Shown here piece by piece: positions 1 to 8,139 of a DNA stretch of 64,000 nucleotides (positions within the stretch are counted from its first letter, which is position 1; each line of letters starts with the position of its first letter). Source of the DNA: Neoaquamicrobium microcysteis. GTDB lineage: Bacteria > Pseudomonadota > Alphaproteobacteria > Rhizobiales > Rhizobiaceae. The notes beneath the pieces were generated by a model. It did not search any database, was not told where the DNA came from, and saw only the letters and a program-made list of their open reading frames with translations. Location of the stretch: NCBI RefSeq assembly GCF_008180155.1, contig NZ_VSZS01000061.1, positions 124,001-188,000 on the forward strand. Direction: 5' to 3'. Position numbers and translations under genes: made by a program.

Positions 1-126
1 ATCGATCACGCATGATGTGAAGCCAAGCTTGAGCCGGACTTGTGAAAGGTGTCCAATAGGGCACGATCTCGCCGCCTGAAAAGGCATCGACCTTCCCCTG
101 GAATCTGAAAGACGAACAGGAAGCTT

Positions 127-1617
127 ATGTCCATTCGACCCGCAATCGCATTCGCCCGTATCGCAACGCCGAAGAAGGGAAGCGTCGTCGTGCTCACGGC
201 GGAAGGAGGGGGGCTGTCGCAGGCAGCCGTAGCCTGCGATTCGCAGGGCATCCTGAAGAAGGCGTTCTCCATAGCCGAGTTCACCGGCAAGCTCGCATCA
301 AGCGTCGAAGTGCTTGCGCCGGGCGGCACGGAATACGACCGACTGGTTGCCGTGGGGACGGGCAAGCCCGACGCTTTGGACGAACGGGCGTGGATGCGTC
401 TGGGCGGCGCGGCATTCGCTGCCGCCAAAAAGACCGGCGAGATTTCCATCGTGGCCGAGATCGAAGGCGCGGACGTGACCGCCGACGATGTCGCTGCGCT
501 GGCTTTCGGGGCGTTGCTGGGAGCTTACGCCTTCGACCGCTACAAGACGAAGAAGGACAACACCAAGGCGACTGCCGCGAAGCCCGCCAAGGTGACAATC
601 CTCTGCGCCAACCCGGCTGCGGCAAAGAAAGCGTTCGCGACCGCCGAAGCGGTCGCCGACGGTGTGGTCCTCGCGCGCGACCTCGTCAACGAGCCGGCGA
701 ACATCCTCGGCACGCTCGAGTTCGCCGAAAAGGCGAAGGAACTGGAAAAGCTCGACGTAAAGGTTGAAATCCTGACCGAGAAGGAGATGAAGAAGCTCGG
801 CATGGGCGCGCTTCTGGGCGTGGCGCAGGGTTCGGTTCGGCCGCCGCGCCTTGCGATCATGCAGTGGAACGGGGGCAAGCCCAAGGACAAGCCCATTGCC
901 TTCGTCGGCAAGGGCGTGGTCTTCGATTCGGGTGGTATCTCCATCAAGCCCGCCGGCGGGATGGAGGACATGAAGGGCGACATGGGTGGTGCTGCCGCAG
1001 TCACCGGCCTGATGCACGCTCTTGCCGCCCGCAAGGCCAAGGCCAATGTCGTCGGCATCATCGGGCTCGTCGAGAACATGCTCGACGGCAACGCGCAGCG
1101 GCCGGGCGACATCGTCACCTCGATGTCCGGCCAGACGATCGAGGTGCTGAACACGGATGCCGAAGGCCGCCTCGTACTCGCCGATGCGCTCTGGTACTGC
1201 AACGAGCGCTTCAAGCCCGGCTTCATTGTCAACCTCGCGACGCTGACAGGTGCGATCATCGTTGCGCTGGGTAGCGAGTATGCGGGCCTTTTCTCGAACA
1301 ACGACGAACTCGCCAACCGGCTGGTCCAGGCTGGCACGGATAGTGGCGAGCGGCTGTGGCGCATGCCGCTCGGGCCGGAATACGACAAGATCATCGATTC
1401 CAAGAACGCCGACATGAAGAATACCGGCGGGCGCAATGCGGGCTCGATCACGGCGGCCCAGTTCCTTCAGCGCTTCGTCAAGGATACGCCGTGGGCGCAT
1501 CTCGACATCGCCGGCACCGCAATGGGGTCACCGTCGAATGAGATCAACCAGTCCTGGGCGTCCGGCTACGGCGTGAGGCTCCTCGATCGACTGGTCCGCG
1601 ACCACTACGAGGGCTAA
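127..1617 (+). CDS. pepA: leucyl aminopeptidase (M17 family)
   Basis: Cytosolic M17 metallopeptidase of 496 residues that removes N-terminal amino acids from peptides. The C-terminal catalytic half carries the family signature NTDAEGRL at about residues 342-349, with Asp344, Glu346 and Arg348. The [11 protein letters not shown] segment supplies Lys262 and Asp267, which match the two-metal ligands of the family. The N-terminal half is the less conserved macrodomain-like region. The ATG at 127 follows a purine-rich CAGGA ribosome site. The gene is followed 14 bp later by holC, so the two probably share a transcript; pepA-holC is a common proteobacterial pairing. The length is normal for the family and nothing looks broken. 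Confidence 0.97.
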   Translation: MSIRPAIAFARIATPKKGSVVVLTAEGGGLSQAAVACDSQGILKKAFSIAEFTGKLASSVEVLAPGGTEYDRLVAVGTGKPDALDERAWMRLGGAAFAAAKKTGEISIVAEIEGADVTADDVAALAFGALLGAYAFDRYKTKKDNTKATAAKPAKVTILCANPAAAKKAFATAEAVADGVVLARDLVNEPANILGTLEFAEKAKELEKLDVKVEILTEKEMKKLGMGALLGVAQGSVRPPRLAIMQWNGGKPKDKPIAFVGKGVVFDSGGISIKPAGGMEDMKGDMGGAAAVTGLMHALAARKAKANVVGIIGLVENMLDGNAQRPGDIVTSMSGQTIEVLNTDAEGRLVLADALWYCNERFKPGFIVNLATLTGAIIVALGSEYAGLFSNNDELANRLVQAGTDSGERLWRMPLGPEYDKIIDSKNADMKNTGGRNAGSITAAQFLQRFVKDTPWAHLDIAGTAMGSPSNEINQSWASGYGVRLLDRLVRDHYEG

Positions 1618-1631
1618 TTGCCACGCCGTCC

Positions 1632-2081
1632 ATGACCGAAGTCCTCTTCTACCACCTGACCGAATCGACGCTGGAAGAAGCGCTGCCGCCGCTCCTGGAA
1701 AAAAGCCTGGAGCGGGGCTGGCGTGCGGTGGTGCAGGTTGGAGGAGAAGAACGCCGCGATGCGCTTGACGCGCATCTGTGGACCTATCGCGACGACTCCT
1801 TTCTCGCGCACGGCAGCGAGCATGAGCGTCACCCGCAACACCAGCCGGTTCTGCTGACGACGGGCGAGGGCAACACCAACTCGGCCCAGATAAGATTTGT
1901 GGTGGACGGCGCGTCGCCCCCGGACCTTTCTACCTACCAGCGCGCGGTCTTCATGTTCGATGGCCACGACATGACGCAGGTGGAGCAGGCGCGCGAGCAT
2001 TGGAAGGCGATGAAGGCGGCCGGCCATCAGGCGACCTACTGGCAGCAGACGCCGGAACGCCGCTGGGAGCGCAAGGCCTGA
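1632..2081 (+). CDS. holC: DNA polymerase III subunit chi
   Basis: A 149-residue protein matching the chi subunit, which in the replisome links the clamp-loader complex to single-stranded DNA-binding protein. The beginning (MTEVLFYHLTESTLEEALPPLL), the aromatic-rich middle (DAHLWTYRDDSFLAHGS) and the segment QPVLLTTGEGN all follow the family pattern. It lies 14 bp after pepA. Its stop overlaps the start of the next gene by one base (TGATG at 2079-2083), which suggests translational coupling. The length is typical for alphaproteobacterial chi. No defect is visible. Confidence 0.93.
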   Translation: MTEVLFYHLTESTLEEALPPLLEKSLERGWRAVVQVGGEERRDALDAHLWTYRDDSFLAHGSEHERHPQHQPVLLTTGEGNTNSAQIRFVVDGASPPDLSTYQRAVFMFDGHDMTQVEQAREHWKAMKAAGHQATYWQQTPERRWERKA

Positions 2082-2680
2082 TGAGATGGGTCGCGCGGCT
2101 GGCGCTGCTGGTGATGCTGGCTCTCGGGCTGGTGCTGGCGTTGGTTCCCGATCTGGTGCTGGACGATCCCGGCGAAACAAGCTCGTGGCGGGTCTATGCG
2201 CCCGAGCGCGGCTTCTATCCATTCGAGGTGAATGCCGTGCAGTTGGACGCCCCGGTCAGGGTGTTCGTCTATCTCACCGTAAACGGCCGTTTCCAGCCCG
2301 AGAGGCAGCGTCCCGCGCTCACCTTGACGATGTCAGGCGATGGCAGGACCGTCATCGCAGCGCCGCTGGACTTCACGCTTTATCCGCCGCTGATCGAAAG
2401 CCCACAGGCGCGCGAGGCGATCTATCGCGACTTCGCTGGCACCATCGACGCGCTGGGGGCTGAAAACTACCTCGGCATCGTCGGAGAGGGTGAACTTGAA
2501 GGGCTGGACATCTTGGCCGTCGACGTCACGCTCGAATCGATGGGCGCGCGCACGGACGACACGACCCGCATCGTCGGCTACGGCCTTCTCGGTCTGGCAG
2601 TATTCGGCCTCATCCTTTCGTTCCGCCGCAGGCGCGAGAACCCGAATTCGAAGCCTCCACCCAAATGGGGCAGGGGGTGA
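2081..2680 (+). CDS. small membrane-anchored protein of unknown function
   Basis: This 199-residue protein starts at the ATG overlapping the holC stop. Residues 4-22 (VARLALLVMLALGLVLALV) form a signal anchor. A second hydrophobic segment, IVGYGLLGLAVFGLILSF, lies near residues 166-183 and is followed by an RRR cluster, so the middle of about 140 residues is probably periplasmic and held by two membrane segments. I recognise no enzyme motif. The last dozen codons (NPNSKPPPKWGRG) are proline- and lysine-rich and look like read-through into a rhizobial intergenic repeat, because the DNA there (CCACCCAAATGGGGCAGGGGG) resembles dispersed 'CCTCCCC...GGGG' elements. The original end of the protein may have been a few residues earlier. 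Confidence 0.75.
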   Translation: MRWVARLALLVMLALGLVLALVPDLVLDDPGETSSWRVYAPERGFYPFEVNAVQLDAPVRVFVYLTVNGRFQPERQRPALTLTMSGDGRTVIAAPLDFTLYPPLIESPQAREAIYRDFAGTIDALGAENYLGIVGEGELEGLDILAVDVTLESMGARTDDTTRIVGYGLLGLAVFGLILSFRRRRENPNSKPPPKWGRG

Positions 2681-2682
2681 GG

Positions 2683-2848
2683 AGCGGTCCGCGCAGCGGA
2701 TGAAAAGCCAATGATTTGGCTTTTCAAGCGACGAACGCCCTAAGCCATAGCGAAGGGCCAAGCGGTTCGCGCAGCGGCTGAAAAGCCAATGATTTGGCTT
2801 TTCAAGCGACGAAAGCCCGCAGCCATAGCGAAGGGCTCAGCGGTGCGC
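2683..2848. repeat. tandem 78-bp hairpin repeat (two full copies and a partial third)
   Basis: A 78-bp unit starts AGCGGT at 2683, 2761 and 2839; the third copy breaks off after about 10 bp. Each full unit contains a perfect 10-bp inverted repeat, GAAAAGCCAA-TGAT-TTGGCTTTTC (from about 2702 and 2780), and a second short stem around CATAGCGAAGGGC. The stem flanking bases differ between copies but still pair (GCCCT/AGGGC versus AGCCC/GGGCT). The hairpins lack a T-run, so they are not standard terminators. The array sits between the convergent holC operon and crotonase gene. It looks like a dispersed palindromic intergenic element rather than a gene. Confidence 0.8.
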
Positions 2849-2873
2849 CTGCCGGATGCTCTCGGCCCGGCCC

Positions 2874-3680
2874 TTAGATGTCGCCGAAATCGCCCGCACG
2901 GCCCTTGCCTTGTGAAAACCGGCCAGCGCCCGCCATGCCTTCCTTACGGAAGGTGGCGGCACTCTTCCACTCGTTGGCCAGCGCCTCTTCCGGTCCCAGC
3001 GACCACTGGCGTATCGCCGAGATGCGGTCGGCGCGCATGCATGCCTGCGGATAGCGAGTGATGTCGCGCGCTATCGCAAGCGCCGTCTCGAGCGCGGCGC
3101 CGTCGTCGCAAAGATAGTTGGCGAGGCCGATTTCCCTGCACTCCTGCGCATCGACCTTGCGGCCGGTGAGTATCAGGTCCATCGCCCGCCCGTGACCCAC
3201 GATGCGCGGCAGGCGAACGGTGCCTCCGTCGATCAGCGGTACGCCCCAGCGCCGACAGTACACGCCCATATAGGCGGAAGCCTCCATGACGCGCAGGTCG
3301 CACCACAACGCCAGTTCCATGCCGCCCGCGACGGCGGGGCCCGAGATCGCGCCGATGACCGGCTTGGAAAGCGTCAGCCTCGTCGGCCCCATCGGCCCCT
3401 TGCGTGGCCTGTCGTCATGGCCATCGAAACTGCTGTCCAGCTCGTGCTCGGCGAACCAGGTCTCGTGGACATTGTCGGCCGCCCACTTGAGGTCGAACCC
3501 CGCCGAAAAGACGCCGTTGACGCCGGTCAGCACCGCGACCTTTCTGCTGTCGTCGCGATCGAAGGCCGTGAAGGCTCGGAAGAGCGCGTCCGCCATTTCC
3601 GGGTTGACCGCATTGCGCGCTTCGGCGCGGTCGATTGTCACCACGGTGATTTCGCCGTCCTGCTCGACACGGATGCTCAT
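2874..3680 (-). CDS. crotonase / enoyl-CoA hydratase family protein
   Basis: A 268-residue crotonase-fold protein. The oxyanion-hole regions are visible: FSAGFDLKW near residue 60 and ISGPAVAGGMELALWCDL near residue 110. The first catalytic Glu position is kept (GGMELAL). The position of the second Glu of classical enoyl-CoA hydratase (GQPE in rat mitochondrial hydratase) reads GVYC here, so simple hydratase activity is doubtful. It may act on another acyl-CoA reaction such as isomerisation, hydrolysis or decarboxylation. Its ATG overlaps the stop of the upstream ABC-F gene by four bases (ATGA), implying coupled translation. The C terminus ends GRAGDFGDI, close to the hairpin repeat array. 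Confidence 0.85.
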   Translation of the reverse strand: MSIRVEQDGEITVVTIDRAEARNAVNPEMADALFRAFTAFDRDDSRKVAVLTGVNGVFSAGFDLKWAADNVHETWFAEHELDSSFDGHDDRPRKGPMGPTRLTLSKPVIGAISGPAVAGGMELALWCDLRVMEASAYMGVYCRRWGVPLIDGGTVRLPRIVGHGRAMDLILTGRKVDAQECREIGLANYLCDDGAALETALAIARDITRYPQACMRADRISAIRQWSLGPEEALANEWKSAATFRKEGMAGAGRFSQGKGRAGDFGDI

Positions 3681-5554
3681 TCGGCTATCCCTTCCTCATA
3701 TTGCGTCGACAGTTCCAGCCATCGGTCCTCGTGGCGGGACAATGCATTGGAAAGGTCCGAACGCTCCTTGGCAAGCTGAGTCGCGGTGGAAGGGTCCTTC
3801 TCGTAGAGCGCCGGGTCTGCGAGCTGGTCCTCGATGGCGTCTATACGCTTTCGGGTTCGCTCCATGAGCCCTTCGGTGGCGCGGATTTCCTTTGCCACCG
3901 GCTCCATCGCCTGCCTGCGCGCTGCGGCCTCGCGCCGCTTGTCGGCCTTCGACGACTTGTCGGCCTCCTTCTTCTCGCGGCGGTCGCTTTGTCCGCCGGT
4001 GACGAGGGTCCGATAGTCCGACAGGTCGCCATCATAAGACGAAACCGTACCGTCCTTGACGAGCCACAGCCGGTCGGCCGTCGCCTCGATCAGGTGCCGG
4101 TCGTGGCTGATGAGGATTACCGCGCCCGAATAGTCGTTCAGCGCGACCATGAGCGCCTCGCGGCTGTCGATGTCGAGATGATTGGTCGGTTCGTCGAGGA
4201 TCAGCAGGTTCGGGCCGTCGAAAGCGGCGAGCCCCATCAGCAGGCGCGCCTTTTCGCCACCCGACAGGTCTTTGGCCTTGGTGTTCATCTTCTCGGTCGT
4301 AAGGCCCATCTGGGCGACGCGCGAGCGCACCTTTGCTTCCGGCGCATCGGGCATCAGCCGCCGTACATGATCGACCGCGCTTTCCTCCGGGCGCAGATCG
4401 TCAAGCTGGTGCTGCGCGAACATCGCAACCTTCAGTCCCGGCGCGACGGTGATGCCGCCGGTTTCAAGCTTCAGGCGACCGGCCAGCAGCTTGGCGAAGG
4501 TGGACTTGCCGTTGCCGTTGGAGCCCAGCAGCGCGATGCGGTCGTCTTCGTCGATCCGTAGCGTCAACTGTCGCAGCACTGGCTTGCCGGGCTGATACCC
4601 GACCGCGCCTGCCTGCATGGTCACGATCGGCGACGCGACCGTCTTTACAGGCTCCGGAAACGAGAACGGCCGCACGCTGTCTTCGATGACCGCCGAAATC
4701 GGCTTCATCTTCTCCAGCGCCTTGAGACGCGACTGCGCCTGCCGCGCCTTCGATGCCTTGTAGCGGAAGCGCTCGACGAAGCTTTCCATGTGCTTGCGCT
4801 GGGTTTCCTGCTTGACCCGGCTCTTTTCCTGCAGCTCGATCTGTTCGCTCCGCTGGCGCTCGAACTGGTCGTAGCCGCCGCGCCAGAAGGTCAGCTTCAT
4901 CTGGTCGAGATGCACGATCGAGCTGACCGCGCGGTTCAGCAGGTCGCGGTCGTGGCTGATGAGCAGGACGGTGTGGGGATAGCGCGCGACATAGCTTTCC
5001 AGCCACATCGTGCCTTCGAGGTCGAGGTAATTGGTCGGCTCGTCGAGAAGGAGCAGGTCCGGCTGCGCGAACAGCACGGAGGCCAGTGCGACGCGCATGC
5101 GCCAGCCACCCGAGAAGGACGATGCCGGTCGCTTCTGTGCATCTGCGTCAAAGCCGAGGCCTGCAAGAATGGTGGCCGCGCGCGCTTCAGCCGAGTGGGA
5201 GTCGATGTCGGCGAGCCGCATCTGGATTTCGGCGATGCGGTGCGCATCGGTTGCCGTCTCCGCTTCCTGCATCAGCGCCAGCCGTTCCGTATCGGCCTTC
5301 AGCACGATCTCGATGAGCGGTTCTTCAGTTCCGGGCGCTTCCTGCGCCACTTGCCCGATGCGCGTATTCTTCGGGAAACCGATAGACCCCGTCTCGGTGG
5401 GCAACTCTCCGGTGATGGCCTTGAACAGCGTCGTCTTGCCGGTGCCGTTGCGACCGACGAAACCCGCTTTCGACCCCGCCGGAAGCGTGAGCGAAGCGTG
5501 GTCCAGAAGGAGGCGGCCTGCGATCCGCAGCGAAACGTCGTCGATAATAAGCAT
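3677..5554 (-). CDS. ABC-F family ATPase (YheS-like)
   Basis: A soluble 625-residue tandem ABC ATPase with no transmembrane segment. The first cassette has Walker A GRNGTGKTT, signature FSGGW and Walker B LLLLDEPTNYLD. The linker (KHMESFVERFRYKASKARQA) is the charged P-site tRNA-interaction helix of ABC-F proteins and most resembles E. coli YheS. The second cassette has GSNGNGKST, LSGGEKAR and LLILDEPTNHLD. A lysine/arginine-rich C-terminal coiled coil follows from about residue 530. ABC-F proteins bind the ribosomal E site and relieve stalled translation; a housekeeping role is more likely here than antibiotic resistance. It is the first gene of a two-gene unit with the downstream crotonase. 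Confidence 0.93.
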   Translation of the reverse strand: MLIIDDVSLRIAGRLLLDHASLTLPAGSKAGFVGRNGTGKTTLFKAITGELPTETGSIGFPKNTRIGQVAQEAPGTEEPLIEIVLKADTERLALMQEAETATDAHRIAEIQMRLADIDSHSAEARAATILAGLGFDADAQKRPASSFSGGWRMRVALASVLFAQPDLLLLDEPTNYLDLEGTMWLESYVARYPHTVLLISHDRDLLNRAVSSIVHLDQMKLTFWRGGYDQFERQRSEQIELQEKSRVKQETQRKHMESFVERFRYKASKARQAQSRLKALEKMKPISAVIEDSVRPFSFPEPVKTVASPIVTMQAGAVGYQPGKPVLRQLTLRIDEDDRIALLGSNGNGKSTFAKLLAGRLKLETGGITVAPGLKVAMFAQHQLDDLRPEESAVDHVRRLMPDAPEAKVRSRVAQMGLTTEKMNTKAKDLSGGEKARLLMGLAAFDGPNLLILDEPTNHLDIDSREALMVALNDYSGAVILISHDRHLIEATADRLWLVKDGTVSSYDGDLSDYRTLVTGGQSDRREKKEADKSSKADKRREAAARRQAMEPVAKEIRATEGLMERTRKRIDAIEDQLADPALYEKDPSTATQLAKERSDLSNALSRHEDRWLELSTQYEEGIAE

Positions 5555-5636
5555 AGTGGCGCTCTATTGGCTGAGCGCCGCTGCGAAGGCAAGGGGAGGA
5601 GCGGCCGCATGGCGGCCGCTCCCATGTCATTCTCGT

Positions 5637-6308
5637 TTAACGCGTAGCCTGAACCGCGAGGCAGAGGGATACGAGGTCGCTGTCATAAGCAGCAGGGTTG
5701 GCCACGATCTCGACGCAACGACGCTGTGCGGTGGCTACTTCTCCACCTTCTATCCCGGGAGCTACCGGAGCAGGACCAGGACCGGGGCCGGGGCCAGGGC
5801 CAGGACCCGGGCCAGGGCCAGGGCCAGGACCGGGGCCAGGACCAGGACCAGGACCAGGACCAGCGCTTCCGCCTCCGCCAATGCCGATGCCGATGCCGAC
5901 GTCGATCCCGTCGCCGATGGAAGCGCCAACTCCGGCGTTCACGCCGCTGTCGCCGCCTATGGTTGCACCAGCGCCGACGTCGACGCCGCTTTCACCGCCG
6001 ACGGTGGCGCCTGCTCCGGCATTGATGCCGCTGTCGCCGCCGACTGAGGCCCCAAGCCCCGCATCGACGCCGCTCGAGCCACCGACCGTCGCGCCCGCTC
6101 CGGCATTGACGCCGTTGTCGCCGCCGATCGAAGCGCCTGCACCGACGTCGATGCCGTTATCGCCGCCAAGGCTGACGCCGAGACCCGCATCGATCCCGCC
6201 GAGGCCTACCCCGACGCCAATGTTTTGCGCGTGCGCTGGGCCGCTCAGGGCAAAGGCGACAGCACCCACCGCCAGCGCTTTGCTTAGTATGTTTGAGATT
6301 GTCGTCAT
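5637..6308 (-). CDS. secreted glycine-rich repeat protein with a Gly-Pro tract
   Basis: A 223-residue protein. Residues 1-28 are a clear signal peptide ending AHA-Q. The mature part begins with about six or seven degenerate 14-residue repeats of the form S-[IV]-G-G-D-[NS]-G-[IV]-[DN]-[AV]-G-[AL]-G-A, a regular glycine pattern that could form a beta-solenoid. This is followed by roughly 15 Gly-Pro dipeptides and a short C-terminal domain with two cysteines (QRRCVEIVAN and SLCLAVQ). I do not recognise the family. It is probably a surface or periplasmic structural protein. A GGAGAA ribosome site lies just before the ATG. The gene is single, with about 170 bp of AT-richer promoter DNA upstream (6309-6475) shared with the end of the MarR gene. 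Confidence 0.8.
   Translation of the reverse strand: MTTISNILSKALAVGAVAFALSGPAHAQNIGVGVGLGGIDAGLGVSLGGDNGIDVGAGASIGGDNGVNAGAGATVGGSSGVDAGLGASVGGDSGINAGAGATVGGESGVDVGAGATIGGDSGVNAGVGASIGDGIDVGIGIGIGGGGSAGPGPGPGPGPGPGPGPGPGPGPGPGPGPGPAPVAPGIEGGEVATAQRRCVEIVANPAAYDSDLVSLCLAVQATR
5773..5861. repeat. hexanucleotide repeat encoding Gly-Pro
   Basis: About 15 tandem, slightly varied hexamers (GGACCA, GGGCCA, GGACCG) lie within the glycine-rich gene and encode its Gly-Pro tract on the minus strand. Because the unit is six bases, gain or loss of copies would lengthen or shorten the protein by whole dipeptides without a frameshift. The repeat is also open in the other strand's frame, which gives a spurious long open frame there. 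Confidence 0.85.
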
Positions 6309-6475
6309 GTTGACGTTCTCCCTAAGGTTGCTGGTTAGGCAGCCGGCTGGTTACCGACCGCTGACCAAATTACGTAGGGGAACGTGTAACGGTTTCAGCT
6401 TTCCACATCCCAAGGTTGAGTAATAATTACGTGAAAGTGATTCATTTATATCAAATGTGCCGCTTTTCCGGTGTT

Positions 6476-6943
6476 TCAGCTCAACGCGCGCAGATCGTCA
6501 CGCAACTTTTCCGCGTTCGTGGCGGCCAGCATCGCTTCCATTTCTGTCTCGGTCCGGGACCAGAGCGGCATTGCACGCTGAAGTAGAGCGTGTCCTTCCG
6601 GCAGGAGGGTCAGGCGTCTCCCGCGCCGATCGGTCTTGTCCTCCGCAACCTCGAGCAGGCCACGTCTTGCCAGCGGCTTCAGCATCGCCGTCAGCGTGGT
6701 GCGATCCATCGCCAGCAGGGAAGCGACGTCGCGCATCAGTGGGGGCTGCGGCCGGTTGAGCGACATGAGCAGCGAGAATTGCCCGTTTGTCAGGCCCACC
6801 GGTCGCAAGGCCTCGTCGAACCGCCTTGCCGCCGCCCGCGCCGCGCGCTGCAGATGCAGGCACAGGCATGTGTCGCGCACGTGCAACGTGACGGAAAACG
6901 GAAGCAGTTCTCCCTGAACTCGAGAATCGCGATCTTTTGACAT
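6476..6943 (-). CDS. MarR family transcriptional regulator
   Basis: A 155-residue winged-helix regulator. The DNA-binding region PLMRDVASLLAMDRTTLTAMLKPL (about residues 68-91) and the wing DKTDRRGRRLTLLPEG (about 102-117) are the typical MarR helix-turn-helix and beta-wing. Two cysteines sit close together near residues 27-29 (DTCLCL), a place where some MarR proteins sense oxidants; that role is inference. The ATG at 6943 is 10 bp from a perfect palindrome (6953-6968), so autoregulation is likely. The gene is divergent from the propeller/MoaD-like operon, which is the probable target. Confidence 0.92.
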   Translation of the reverse strand: MSKDRDSRVQGELLPFSVTLHVRDTCLCLHLQRAARAAARRFDEALRPVGLTNGQFSLLMSLNRPQPPLMRDVASLLAMDRTTLTAMLKPLARRGLLEVAEDKTDRRGRRLTLLPEGHALLQRAMPLWSRTETEMEAMLAATNAEKLRDDLRALS

Positions 6944-6952
6944 GGCCTCATT

Positions 6953-6968
6953 ATGTTGATATCAACAT
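6953..6968. promoter_or_regulatory. 16-bp palindromic MarR-type operator
   Basis: ATGTTGATATCAACAT is a perfect inverted repeat centred on TTGATATCAA, a form typical of MarR-family operators. It lies between the divergent MarR gene (start 6943) and the propeller gene (start 7047), immediately upstream of the regulator's own start. Repression of one or both directions is inferred from position. Confidence 0.75.
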
Positions 6969-7046
6969 TTTTGTCCAGCGGACCTGTTCGGGAGGCGAAT
7001 GGGCCGTTGCCTTGGGCGCGGGCCTGAGAGGCAAGGGAGGTCAATC

Positions 7047-8129
7047 ATGCCGCAGCAGGTGCTTGTTCTGATCGGGACGAAGAAGGGCGTGTTCATCGCG
7101 CAAAGCGATGCGGAGCGCCGCTCATGGAAACTTGGAGGCCCCTTCTGCGAAACCTGGCCGATGCAGCATGTCGTCGGCGACCCCGCGACAGGCACGATCT
7201 ACGGCGCTGCCGGCAACGAATGGTTCGGCCCGGCGGTCTGGAAATCGACCGACCTCGGCAAAAGCTGGACCCACTCAAGCGCCGGTCTGAGCTACGGGGC
7301 TGGTGACGAACCCATCAAGGCGGTCTGGAGCCTCGCTGCCCGCAACGGACGCCTCTATGCCGGCGTCCAGCCCGCGGGTCTGTTTGCCAGCGACGACCAC
7401 GGCGAGACGTGGACGCATGTAGAGGGCCTGCAGAAGCATCCCACGCGCCCCGAATGGCAAGCAGGCGGGGCGGGGCTCATCCTCCACTCGCTCGTGCCCG
7501 ATCAAGACGACGAAAACCGCATTTGGATCGGGATTTCGTCCGCCGGCGTGTTCGCGACGGATGACGGTGGCGAAACATGGGAGCCGCGCAACAGGGGCAC
7601 GCGCGCCGACTTTCTTCCGGAGGGTCAGAACTACCCGGAATTCGGGCAATGCGTGCATTGTCTCGTACAAGCCCCGGGCGAGCCCGACCTGCTTTACCAG
7701 CAGAACCACTGTGGCATGTATCGCAGCGAGGATGGCGGCAAGAGCTGGAAAAGCATCGAAAAGGGCCTGCCTTCCACGTTTGGGTTCCCTGCGGCGGTTC
7801 ACCCCCGCGATCCCGATACGCTCTATCTGCTTCCGCTCAACGGCGACATTCATGGCCGCTTCGTTCCCGACGCCAAAGCTGCGGTGTATCGTACGCGCGA
7901 CCGGGGCGAGACTTGGCAGGATCTTCGCAACGGACTGCCGCAGGAAAATGCTTTCTTCGGCGTTCTCCGGCAGGCCATGGCGACCGACAGCCTGGACAAG
8001 GCAGGCGTCTATTTCGGCACTTCGGGCGGAGCGCTGTTCGCCTCGAACGACGAAGGCGACACCTGGACCTGCATCGCCGAACATCTGCCGTCGATCTCGT
8101 CGGTCGAGACCATGGTCGTCTCGCAGTAG
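7047..8129 (+). CDS. Asp-box (BNR-type) beta-propeller protein
   Basis: A 360-residue protein with at least six Asp-box motifs of the form S-x-D-x-G-x-[TS]-W: STDLGKSW, SDDHGETW, TDDGGETW, SEDGGKSW, TRDRGETW and SNDEGDTW. They are spaced along the chain as in sialidase-like or WD40/YVTN/BNR propellers. No signal peptide is present, so it should be cytoplasmic. I see no sialidase catalytic signature, and enzymatic activity is not supported. The ATG at 7047 has an excellent AAGGGAGG ribosome site, so I prefer it to an upstream in-frame start at 6999. It is followed after 10 bp by a GG-terminal MoaD/ThiS-like gene, suggesting a functional pair. Confidence 0.82.
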   Translation: MPQQVLVLIGTKKGVFIAQSDAERRSWKLGGPFCETWPMQHVVGDPATGTIYGAAGNEWFGPAVWKSTDLGKSWTHSSAGLSYGAGDEPIKAVWSLAARNGRLYAGVQPAGLFASDDHGETWTHVEGLQKHPTRPEWQAGGAGLILHSLVPDQDDENRIWIGISSAGVFATDDGGETWEPRNRGTRADFLPEGQNYPEFGQCVHCLVQAPGEPDLLYQQNHCGMYRSEDGGKSWKSIEKGLPSTFGFPAAVHPRDPDTLYLLPLNGDIHGRFVPDAKAAVYRTRDRGETWQDLRNGLPQENAFFGVLRQAMATDSLDKAGVYFGTSGGALFASNDEGDTWTCIAEHLPSISSVETMVVSQ

Positions 8130-8139
8130 GGGCGGCGAG

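Noticed and set aside
298-1500. 400-residue open frame on the minus strand opposite pepA
   Set aside because: It is the complement of a well-conserved gene and has no family-like sequence; high-GC codon bias creates long antisense frames.
5698-6423. Proline-rich open frame on the plus strand through the glycine repeat gene
   Set aside because: The minus-strand frame has a signal peptide, ribosome site and regular repeats; the plus frame is only the mirror of a repetitive sequence.
7047-8129. Sialidase function for the Asp-box protein
   Set aside because: Asp-boxes are structural. The sialidase arginine triad and RIP-type motif are not apparent, and no signal peptide is present.
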